This document shows positions 34,213 to 41,619 of a stretch of 64,000 bases of DNA, one piece after another. Numbering within the stretch: the stretch's first letter is position 1; the number at the start of each line of letters is the position of its first letter. Below the pieces are notes generated by a model. That model saw nothing but the letters and a program-made list of their open reading frames with translations. It did no database searches and was not told the DNA's origin. Source of the DNA: Deltaproteobacteria bacterium (GTDB taxonomy: Bacteria; Desulfobacterota; BSN033; UBA1163); NCBI GenBank assembly GCA_016875195.1, contig VGRY01000016.1:1-64000 (forward strand), read 5' to 3'. The translations under genes were made by a program, and so were the position numbers.

Positions 34213-34542
34213 TTAGTCTCGAATATCCAAGGCAATGCTGAGGGCACTGTTAAGCTCCTCGATCTTTTGCGGGGATAGCGATCCGACAAAGTTTGTCAAA
34301 AACGACTTGGGCAGACTCACGAGTTCATCGCAATGGATACTACTGTCGTGCCTTAACCCTTCATTGACTCCGACCAACACCTGAGTAGAAAGACCGTCAT
34401 GAGTTGAATAAATCGGGGCACAAACGACCGTGGAGAAACGAGAATCGATGAGAACTTGGCGGCTTAAGATAACAAAAACTCTAAATTTTTTTGGATCCCT
34501 GGCCGAAGGACTAGCAACACGGTACAGTTCACCACGTTTCAC
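34213..34542 (-). CDS. MazF/PemK-family mRNA interferase toxin
   Basis: This 109-aa SH3-barrel ribonuclease begins [12 protein letters not shown], the typical MazF/PemK strand, followed by [13 protein letters not shown] and VVCAPIYST, then the conserved [13 protein letters not shown] segment. It overlaps the antitoxin gene by four bases on the minus strand (antitoxin first), which couples translation. The loop lacks a clear basic RP pair seen in some MazF proteins (ARDPKKFR occupies it), a common variation. It lies within an accessory patch with decayed genes. Confidence 0.85.
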   Translation of the reverse strand: MKRGELYRVASPSARDPKKFRVFVILSRQVLIDSRFSTVVCAPIYSTHDGLSTQVLVGVNEGLRHDSSIHCDELVSLPKSFLTNFVGSLSPQKIEELNSALSIALDIRD

Positions 34543-34769
34543 AAATCCACCTGATAGGTAAGGACATCCATTGCTTCCCGGTTTAGGCGATCCGCACGGT
34601 GATTGATAATCTCGAGGTCTCTGGCATCCTGCTGATTACGAATCAATTGCCTAATAAAATTCCGTACAGCCTCTTCGATAAACTCGGATCGGTTATTATA
34701 CTCCCGCGCATATTCATCAATCGCTTTGACCAAATCCTCAGATAGGGTTATAGATGTCTTAACTTTCAT
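34539..34769 (-). CDS. Ribbon-helix-helix antitoxin of the MazF-type pair
   Basis: This 76-aa protein carries the CopG-type ribbon-helix-helix [35 protein letters not shown] and a helical C-terminal toxin-binding tail. The ATG at 34769 is preferred; the ORF-track start 20 codons upstream lies in probable promoter sequence (TTGACAAAG appears there on the minus strand). It is the first gene of the two-gene module and would repress it. Confidence 0.83.
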   Translation of the reverse strand: MKVKTSITLSEDLVKAIDEYAREYNNRSEFIEEAVRNFIRQLIRNQQDARDLEIINHRADRLNREAMDVLTYQVDL

Positions 34770-34846
34770 ACTACCAATATACTCCCAAAAAGAATACTTT
34801 GTCAAGGGCTTAAACAACTTTTGGGTCAAACCTTTTAGGTGAAAAT

Positions 34847-35275
34847 CTATAGGCCAGCCTTAACTCCCTTTTTAATGCTATAAGTGGCAATTACCTTTGC
34901 TACAAATTTCTTCTCCGTGTTGGTTATGTCGACATCCCCGACGGCTGTTTTCGACCCCTTATGTATGATTTTTGCATGTGCTATCAATCTTCCCTGGTTG
35001 ATCGGCGCAAAAAAATTGATCTTGAACTCAATGGTAGCAATCCTATCCTGCGGGTCCACCAGGCTTATGAGAACCATAGCCACAGCAGAATCAGCGAGGG
35101 AGGCGATCGCACCTCCATGCACTATTCCGTAGGGGTGTGTTAATTCCTGCCTAAAGGGCATCTAGATTCTAGACTCCCCTTTCTTTATCTCTGTGACTTC
35201 CACTCCCAGGAGTCGATAATAAGGAGAGCGGCTGGCCACTGCTTTTACTGCTTCTAAATATTTTTGTTTTTTCAT
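34847..35275 (-). pseudogene. PaaI-type hotdog thioesterase interrupted by an in-frame TAG
   Basis: The frame reads MKKQKYLEAVKAVASRSPYYRL...KKGESRI-TAG-MPFRQELTHPYGIVHGGA and continues to the end of a normal acyl-CoA thioesterase of about 142 codons. The active-site region HPYGIVHGGAIASLADSA is intact. The single interruption is an amber codon at 35164-35162 where homologues have a residue in the first beta strand. The ORF track shows only the 104-aa part after the TAG. Without the N-terminal helix and strand the hotdog fold would be incomplete, so the product is probably inactive unless the amber is read through. Confidence 0.75.
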
Positions 35276-35330
35276 TGGTGGGACCTCGGCGGATGTTTTA
35301 ATCAAAAAACCATACTGACCAGAGGGTAAA

Positions 35331-35484
35331 CTCCGTTAGAAAGTATCCGATTTTTTAACGGGAGGCTCAAACGAGGCTTTAAACTCCGTGTTCGCGCTTA
35401 AGGGAATTCCATCTTCATCCCTGCTGCAACCCCCAATAGAAACCGAGCTTCGCACGGGGTAAGCAGTGGGGTTTTCTAACGGGG
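35331..35484 (+). repeat. CCCCGTTAGAA terminal-inverted-repeat element, copy 2 (long form)
   Basis: It starts CTCCGTTAGAA, with one mismatch in the terminal repeat, and ends TTCTAACGGGG. It shares the right half (GAGCTTCGCACGGGG...AGCAGTGGGGTTTTCTAAC) with copies at 12081 and 41403 but has about 58 extra bases in the left half. Confidence 0.82.
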
Positions 35485-35523
35485 TAAAGAATAGTAACCA
35501 ATATAACGAGGTATTCCCCCCTT

Positions 35524-36786
35524 CTATCCCCATGTTGAAACGAGGTTTCCGTTTGGATCAAAGGGGATGTCGGAAGGATCGCTTACGATTTCGAGGCGAG
35601 GGTTGGATCGAACTTCCTTCAGAAGAGGCTCGGAGGCATAGAGATATTCCAGTTCAAGTGTATTTTTTGCCCAGACGATCCGGAGATCTTTAGGATTCAG
35701 GACTCCGGAGTTATCGTGAGCTGTAGAGAGAACGTCTTCATCTTTTTCGAAGAAGATGGGAACGCGACCATTCTCAGGGCCCATTCCTGTAAGACAATTG
35801 ACGGCCGTGGAGGGATAGTCGATCTTGTCAAACAATCGTTTGGTGATATAGTCAATCATGCCGATTCCAGTTGCATTCCCATGACTCTCTTCAGTAAGGT
35901 CGCGAACGAAAATCCGTGTGATCTTCGGCTTTCGAGGCTTTTGGCTCCAAATAAAAACCCTCCGGCCGATGACATTCGTATCCATGCCTGCGCCACTGAT
36001 ATTTTTCCCCATCTCGTCCAAAATCAGAATATCCATCTGATCAAACGGTAGGGAAGGCGCAATCTTTTTCGCCTTCTTCAACAGGGCCTTCTCCTTTTGG
36101 ACCAACTCCTCGGCTTTTACAAGGTCGATAAAAGCAGTCTTGCCATACTGGTTTTCGATCAATCCTATTCCAAACAGAATGGGGAGCTTCTTGCGAATGA
36201 TCGAGCCCACTTCTGCAATGACAGCAGGGAACCCATGTTTAACCGTGAGACGATGAACCATCAGCGCGCCTTGGTGTTTGCCCATGCCAATGACCATCAT
36301 CTTCAACATTCCACTTTCATTCTCTCCTCGAAAGTCCGTATGTGGTTTGACGCGGTTGACCACCACAATCCGATCGACCTTTAAGAGATCTCGGCCAATG
36401 AGAACAGGGGTCCCAAATTTGGTTCGACCGATTTCAACCACATCCATCGAAGAAATGATTGGGGCCCCAACGCTTTTCTCCGTGATGCCCAGGCTTTCCA
36501 ATACCTCGATTTGACCCTGGGCTGTTGCCCCTCCGTGACTTCCCATGCAGGGGAAGACGACGGGGGAGGTTCCCAACTCTTTCAACCGATCGATGATCGT
36601 CTTCAGAACGATCGGTTTATCTTTAATACCACGGCTCCCCGCAGTTAAACCGATCCTTTCTCCCCTCTTCACCTTCTTTGACAACTCAAACTGGTCCAGA
36701 AGTTCGTTCACCCTCTTCTCGATGTTTTCCAATTGGGGAATAGCGATCTTCTGACGGATTTTAAAAATTTTGGGTAGGTTTTCCAT
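35524..36786 (-). CDS. LarA-superfamily protein (nickel-pincer isomerase-like), substrate unknown
   Basis: This 420-aa protein shows the LarA-like N-terminal domain organisation but a divergent sequence: GLTAGSRGIKDKP, FPCMGSHGGATAQGQ, VNRVKPHTDFRG and ESGMLKMMVIGMGKHQGA. The last motif keeps a lysine at the place expected for cofactor attachment, unlike the LarA-type protein at 6077. It ends the minus-strand cluster of the sugar ABC transporter and two IlvD/Edd dehydratases, so a role in racemising or epimerising an imported sugar acid is reasonable. No SD sequence is obvious before the ATG. Confidence 0.75.
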   Translation of the reverse strand: MENLPKIFKIRQKIAIPQLENIEKRVNELLDQFELSKKVKRGERIGLTAGSRGIKDKPIVLKTIIDRLKELGTSPVVFPCMGSHGGATAQGQIEVLESLGITEKSVGAPIISSMDVVEIGRTKFGTPVLIGRDLLKVDRIVVVNRVKPHTDFRGENESGMLKMMVIGMGKHQGALMVHRLTVKHGFPAVIAEVGSIIRKKLPILFGIGLIENQYGKTAFIDLVKAEELVQKEKALLKKAKKIAPSLPFDQMDILILDEMGKNISGAGMDTNVIGRRVFIWSQKPRKPKITRIFVRDLTEESHGNATGIGMIDYITKRLFDKIDYPSTAVNCLTGMGPENGRVPIFFEKDEDVLSTAHDNSGVLNPKDLRIVWAKNTLELEYLYASEPLLKEVRSNPRLEIVSDPSDIPFDPNGNLVSTWG

Positions 36787-36878
36787 ATTCTAATTTTAAC
36801 CGAATGGATCTAATAATAGCTAATAGAAACACGATAAATTATTCTACCCCCTCCTCAAAGGAGAAAGGTTAAGGTGGG

Positions 36879-37985
36879 TCAGAGCAGGTTTTTTTCATCT
36901 TCGACATTGAAGAGGTGGATATTCTCAAGGCTGGCCTGGAGCAGGATTTCTTCGTGGAGGTTCACCTTGGTCTTGGGATCAACACTTGCAATGAGAGAAT
37001 CTCGGCCTGCCTTCACATCTAAATAAATCTCATTCCCAATCGGCTCAATGATCTCCACCTGAGCCTTGAAGGTCTCTCCCTCAATAGGAGAGGAGGCCTT
37101 TGAGAGGTCCTGGGGTCGGATTCCAAGAGTCACCTTCTTATTCACATACCCCTGAAGCCTGCCTGCCTTCTCTTCAGGAATTCTCAACCTCATTCCATCG
37201 GTCTCCACATAGAGTTTTTGATTTGAAGCTAAGAGTTTACCCTCCATAAAATTCATGGTCGGGCTCCCAATAAAGCCAGCGACAAATTTGTTGATAGGAT
37301 GAAAGTAGAGATCGAGTGGTCTTCCCACCTGCTGGATGAGACCATCTTTCATCACTACGATACGGTCTCCCATGGTCATAGCTTCCACCTGATCGTGCGT
37401 GACATAGATGATGGTTGAAGCAAGCCGCTCATGCAGTTTCTTCAATTCTCCCCGCATCTGAACCCTGAGTTTAGCGTCCAAGTTGGATAAGGGTTCGTCG
37501 AAGAGGAAGACCTGGGGTTTTCGAACAATGGTCCTCCCCACGGCCACCCTCTGACGTTGTCCACCAGAGAGTTGCTTGGGCTTCCGTTCCAGGAGTTCCG
37601 AGATCTCAAGGAGGTCTGCGGCCTCTCGTACTCTCTGATTAATCTCCTCTTTTGAAAATTTCCTCATCTCAAGGCTAAAGGCTAAATTGTCATAGACCGT
37701 CATGTGGGGGTAGAGGGCATAATTTTGAAAGACCATGGCAATGTCGCGATCTTTGGCTGGAATTCGATTGATCAGACGATCTCCGATATAGATCTTTCCA
37801 TCGGTGATCTCCTCCAGCCCAGCGATCATTCTTAAAGTCGTCGTCTTCCCACAGCCGCTGGGACCAACGAAGACCACAAATTCCTTATCTTCGATCTTCA
37901 GGTTAAAATCCCTGACCGCGACGACTTCAGTGGACCGCTTGGAGACAAAGTGTTTAGAGACATTTTCCAAGGTTACTTGTGCCAT
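36879..37985 (-). CDS. Sugar ABC transporter ATPase (UgpC/MsmK family)
   Basis: This 368-aa ATPase of the carbohydrate-uptake type-1 class has Walker A GPSGCGKTT, signature LSGGQRQRVAVGR, Walker B VFLFDEPLSNLDA and switch His in YVTHDQVEAMTMGD. The C-terminal OB-type regulatory domain (about residues 240-368, GIRPQDLS) is present as in MalK and UgpC. It follows the two permease genes closely and energises uptake by the binding protein at 39947. Confidence 0.93.
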   Translation of the reverse strand: MAQVTLENVSKHFVSKRSTEVVAVRDFNLKIEDKEFVVFVGPSGCGKTTTLRMIAGLEEITDGKIYIGDRLINRIPAKDRDIAMVFQNYALYPHMTVYDNLAFSLEMRKFSKEEINQRVREAADLLEISELLERKPKQLSGGQRQRVAVGRTIVRKPQVFLFDEPLSNLDAKLRVQMRGELKKLHERLASTIIYVTHDQVEAMTMGDRIVVMKDGLIQQVGRPLDLYFHPINKFVAGFIGSPTMNFMEGKLLASNQKLYVETDGMRLRIPEEKAGRLQGYVNKKVTLGIRPQDLSKASSPIEGETFKAQVEIIEPIGNEIYLDVKAGRDSLIASVDPKTKVNLHEEILLQASLENIHLFNVEDEKNLL

Positions 37986-37991
37986 AATGGA

Positions 37992-38828
37992 TTACTCCTT
38001 AAGTGCTCCTGTCAAACCAGCAACGTAATGCTCAACAAAGAACGAATAGACCAAGGCCACCGGTACGGAGGCAAAAAGGGCTCCTGTCATCAGCGGCCCC
38101 CAATGATAGACATCTCCGCGAACGAGTTCAGTGACCAAACCGATGGGGGCGGTCTTACTCTCCGTAGTAGAAATGAAAGCCAGAGCGTATAGGAACTCGT
38201 TCCAGGAGAGAGTAAAGGCGAAGATCCCAGCGGAAAAGATCCCGGGAAGGCAGAGAGGAATGATGATACGCCAAAATACCCGCAGACGGCTGGCTCCGTC
38301 GATCATGGCGCACTCTTCCATCTCCTTGGGAATCGATTTGAAATAGCCCATCAGCAGCCAGGTGCAAAAGGGGATGAGAAAGGTGGGATAGACAAGGACC
38401 AACGACCACAGAGAATCCCACAATTTGAGGTCGAAAATGATTGTGGCCAGAGGAATGAAGAGAATCGTCGGCGGAATGAGATAACCGAAGAAAATAACCA
38501 GCCCGGTCGGACCAGAGGTCTTGAATTTGAGCCGTTGGATGGCATAAGCGGCGAGCAGGCTGGTACTAAGAGAGATCGCTGTCGAAAGAATGGCTACGAA
38601 GAAGGTATTGAACATCCATCGGAAAAAGATGGTTTCGAAAAGAAGGGTCTTTACATTGGCCAGGGTGGGGTTGTGAATATAGAACGGATTAAGTTTTAAA
38701 TTATATAACTCCTTCATCGGTTTGAGGCTTGTATTGAACATCCAATAAAAAGGAAAGAGAAGAAATATGATGAATAAGGCCAGTGGCAGATAGAACTTTA
38801 GTATTTTTTGCCAGAACGATTCGCGCAT
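37992..38828 (-). CDS. Sugar ABC transporter permease (MalG-like)
   Basis: This 278-aa protein has six predicted membrane helices and a binding-protein-dependent permease EAA loop (KEMEECAMIDGASRLRVFWRIIIPLCLPGI) that docks with the ATPase. N-terminal topology and length are of the MalG/UgpE type. It is separated by only two bases from the upstream permease and by six from the ATPase gene, showing one operon. Confidence 0.92.
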   Translation of the reverse strand: MRESFWQKILKFYLPLALFIIFLLFPFYWMFNTSLKPMKELYNLKLNPFYIHNPTLANVKTLLFETIFFRWMFNTFFVAILSTAISLSTSLLAAYAIQRLKFKTSGPTGLVIFFGYLIPPTILFIPLATIIFDLKLWDSLWSLVLVYPTFLIPFCTWLLMGYFKSIPKEMEECAMIDGASRLRVFWRIIIPLCLPGIFSAGIFAFTLSWNEFLYALAFISTTESKTAPIGLVTELVRGDVYHWGPLMTGALFASVPVALVYSFFVEHYVAGLTGALKE

Positions 38829-38830
38829 CC

Positions 38831-39766
38831 TCAGTCCTCTCTCCTCAGATACTTAAAGCTGATCAAAATACAGAATACCAGGATCGGCAGAATGAAATTG
38901 GAGATAGCTGCACCTTCTCCGAAATGCCCTCCGGGGATCGCTCTCTGGAAGGAGAGCGTTCCAAAGAGGTGGGTAGCATTGGCCGGCCCCCCTTTGGTGA
39001 TCACCCAGACCAGTTGAAAATCTCCGAAGGTCCAGATGGTTGAGAAGGTGGTGATGACAGCCATCAGGGGAAGGATGAGAGGCAAGGTAATTCTACGAAA
39101 CCTTTTCCACGCACCCGCCCCATCGATGGATGCTGCTTCATACAGAGTGGGATCAATCGTTTGAAGTCCTGCCAGGAGGCCGATGGTGAAAAAGGGAATT
39201 CCCCTCCAGATATTAGCCACAATCAAGGAGAGCCGGGCATTCGTCGGATCTCCGAGAAAATCGATCTTATGGTTGAGGAGGCCCGTCTTTATCAGTGTCC
39301 AACTGATGGCGCTGAATGTGGAATCATAGAGCCACCAGAAGGCGATGGCAGAAAGCGCCGTGGGAATGATCCAGGGCAAGAGAATAATGGCCCTCACCAG
39401 CCCCTTTGCTTTAAAATCGCGGTTGAGAACGATAGCTAAGGCAAAACCCATGATGGCCTTGAAAATCACGGCCACAATGGTATAGAGAAAGGTGTTATAA
39501 GTAACCATCCAGAAAGTAGAATCTTTCAGAAGGCTGATGTAGTTATCAAAACCGATGAACTCTCCCTTTCGACCGACCAGCGTATCTGTGAAGCCTAACC
39601 ATAATCCCAGGATGAAAGGGTAGGCTAAAAAGATGAGGAGGATGGCTTCGGCTGGAGCGACCAGTAAAAAACCAAGGAAATGACGATTCTCCAACAGGTC
39701 GGAGAATTTCTCCCGAAGCCATCCTCCCTTTTCTATCGTTGGTTGCACTGAATTCAGTTCTTTCAA
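38831..39766 (-). CDS. Sugar ABC transporter permease (MalF/UgpA-like)
   Basis: This 311-aa inner-membrane permease has six to seven helices and an EAA loop (YEAASIDGAGAWKRFRRITLPLILP). The N-terminal cytoplasmic tail of about 30 residues precedes the first helix (FLGFLLVAPAEAILLIFLAYP), as in UgpA-like subunits. It is the first of the two permeases downstream of the binding protein, with a 180-base gap that contains a MITE-like repeat. Confidence 0.92.
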   Translation of the reverse strand: MKELNSVQPTIEKGGWLREKFSDLLENRHFLGFLLVAPAEAILLIFLAYPFILGLWLGFTDTLVGRKGEFIGFDNYISLLKDSTFWMVTYNTFLYTIVAVIFKAIMGFALAIVLNRDFKAKGLVRAIILLPWIIPTALSAIAFWWLYDSTFSAISWTLIKTGLLNHKIDFLGDPTNARLSLIVANIWRGIPFFTIGLLAGLQTIDPTLYEAASIDGAGAWKRFRRITLPLILPLMAVITTFSTIWTFGDFQLVWVITKGGPANATHLFGTLSFQRAIPGGHFGEGAAISNFILPILVFCILISFKYLRRED

Positions 39767-39820
39767 GTCTAATTTTCCTTATTACTCAGAGCATATTTTT
39801 GTTTTCATTGCAAGGCAGCT

Positions 39821-39896
39821 GTCATTGCGAGCGAAGCGAAGCAATCCCCTGAGATTGCCACGTCCCCCGTATCAAGTGCGGGGTCCTCGTAATGAC
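39821..39896. repeat. 'gtcattgcgagcraagcgaagcaatc' MITE-like repeat, copy 2
   Basis: The 76-bp copy begins GTCATTGCGAGCGAAGCGAA and ends CTCGTAATGAC. It is closely related to 27350-27426. It lies between the ABC binding-protein gene and the first permease gene. Confidence 0.88.
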
Positions 39897-39946
39897 CGTT
39901 ATGGGTCTTTCGAAGTAAACTACTTTATGCTCCTCTTAATAACCGT

Positions 39947-41341
39947 CTACTTTTTCGGCGCTGCAGGAGCCTCTTTCTTTGCTGGTGCAGGAGCTTCCTT
40001 CTTGGGCACAGAAACTTTCTTCTTGTAGTACCTGAGCAGTCTCTCCTCGGCAACCTGGGCGGCTTCTTTTGGTGACTTTCCTCGCACGCAGGCATCACCG
40101 ATCAGATCGACTACAATATATTCGGCCATGGCTGCTGCGGAAGCCGGGCCTTCGGGTCCCTCATAGCCATTCCAGAGCATATTGGAAATGCAGTCACGGA
40201 ACGGAGTGATCTTGGGATCACTGGTCCATATGGGCAAGTTCTTGTAAGCCTTCAGGCTCGGGCCCACATAGCCAATCATGGCATTGATCCATGGACCTGC
40301 CTGCTCTTCTTCTAACATGAACGTGATATAATGTTTACAGGCATTGGGGAACTTCGAATATTTAAAAATGAATGCCTGATTGAAGAGGTGTAGCTCTGTA
40401 GACTTCTTCGATGGCCCGATGGGCAGGTTCACATGGTGTGTGTCTTTGGCAATCTCTGGAAAATCCTTCTTGGCAGCCGCATAGATGCTAATACCGTTGG
40501 TAGTCACGGAGATTTCTCCGGCTAAGAAGGCTTTGTTGTTGTGTGGATCAAGCCATGAAGCCGTTCCTGGAATCAACGTATCATAAAGCTCTTTCACAGC
40601 TTCCAAAGCAGCCCATGTTTGCGGCGAATTGATGACAACATTCCCGTCCTTGTCCACACACTTTCCGCCAAAGGTCCAGAGCCAGGGATGGGTCCAGTTG
40701 TTTCCGTCACCTACAGCATGCCCCAGAGCGAATCCAGGTGGATGACCATTGGCTTTCAGTTTCTTGCACATCTTGATGAATTCATAGACTTCGCCCGGAG
40801 GTTTTTCATAGCCTGCTTCTTTGACCCAGCTCTCCCGGTAATTGATGCAATTCACCGGCCCGCCTAAGGGTAGCGCGATCCATCGTCCTGTCTTTGGATT
40901 GATCCCATATTTGTAACAGACAGGTTCAAATCCTCCATATTTCTTTGAGAGATAGGTACAGACGTCCGTCATATCAACGAGCTTATCCGGATAGAGATGG
41001 GGGTCATCATGCCAGCCGAGGACCATATCGTGTCCTGCACCGACTGAGGCAGCCATGGCTGCTTTAGGTCTCACGTCCTCCCAGCTAATGTACTCGGTTA
41101 ACACTTTACATCCCGTCACCTCTTCCCATTTCCTTGTATTCTTGTCCCAGAGGTCTTTGTCTCCCTGGACAAAGACCGACCATCGCAGGACCCTCAATAC
41201 AGCCCCCTTCTCTGGCTTTATTGGAAGAGGTTCAACACCCTTTTGAGCTACTGACTCTAAAGGGATAGAGGTTAGTCCTGCCCCTGCAATTCCAACAGCA
41301 GTCGTCTTTAGAAAATCCCTTCTCGTTAATCCTTTTCCCAT
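39947..41341 (-). CDS. Sugar ABC transporter substrate-binding protein, Tat signal
   Basis: This 464-aa extracellular solute-binding protein of the family-1 (MalE/UgpB) type starts with a twin-arginine signal (LTRRDFLKTTAVGIAGAGL), so it should be exported folded by the Tat system; a tatA gene is at 56212. Middle-domain features (GRWIALPLGGPVNCINYRESWVKEAGYEKPP) are typical of CUT1 binding proteins. The C-terminus has an unusual Lys/Pro/Ala-rich tail (VPKKEAPAPAKKEAPAAPKK) that may be a flexible linker to the cell surface. It leads the ABC operon on the minus strand. Confidence 0.9.
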   Translation of the reverse strand: MGKGLTRRDFLKTTAVGIAGAGLTSIPLESVAQKGVEPLPIKPEKGAVLRVLRWSVFVQGDKDLWDKNTRKWEEVTGCKVLTEYISWEDVRPKAAMAASVGAGHDMVLGWHDDPHLYPDKLVDMTDVCTYLSKKYGGFEPVCYKYGINPKTGRWIALPLGGPVNCINYRESWVKEAGYEKPPGEVYEFIKMCKKLKANGHPPGFALGHAVGDGNNWTHPWLWTFGGKCVDKDGNVVINSPQTWAALEAVKELYDTLIPGTASWLDPHNNKAFLAGEISVTTNGISIYAAAKKDFPEIAKDTHHVNLPIGPSKKSTELHLFNQAFIFKYSKFPNACKHYITFMLEEEQAGPWINAMIGYVGPSLKAYKNLPIWTSDPKITPFRDCISNMLWNGYEGPEGPASAAAMAEYIVVDLIGDACVRGKSPKEAAQVAEERLLRYYKKKVSVPKKEAPAPAKKEAPAAPKK

Positions 41342-41402
41342 AATCGTCCACCTCCTTAGAATAATTGCGTCTAAATTAGAAAAAAACCTTTGCCGGAATA
41401 AA

Positions 41403-41498
41403 CCCCGTTAGAAGAGCTTCGCCCTTCAAACGGAATGCCTCACTCCCCGATAGAAGCTAAGCTTCGCACGGGTCAAGCAGCGGGACTTTCTAACGGGG
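41403..41498 (+). repeat. CCCCGTTAGAA terminal-inverted-repeat element, copy 3
   Basis: A 96-bp element with exact CCCCGTTAGAA / TTCTAACGGGG ends, closely matching the 12081 copy in length and interior (GAGCTTCGCCCTTC, AGCTAAGCTTCGCACGGG). It lies in the gap upstream of the binding-protein gene on the minus strand. Confidence 0.88.
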
Positions 41499-41619
41499 TA
41501 AACTGGTTTCATCCCTCCTTTCCTTCCGAGATAGATTGATAAATTTGCTAAAAGAATCCCACTTGCTCGCCTATTTCACCACTTTCAATGAAAAGAGTCA
41601 AGTCAAATAAATTCACACC

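Noticed and set aside
33477-35275. Pyrrolysine use in the two genes with in-frame TAG
   Set aside because: Not ruled out, but the frameshift in one gene and the regular use of TAG as a stop in the window make decay more likely. Kept as a low-priority test under findings.
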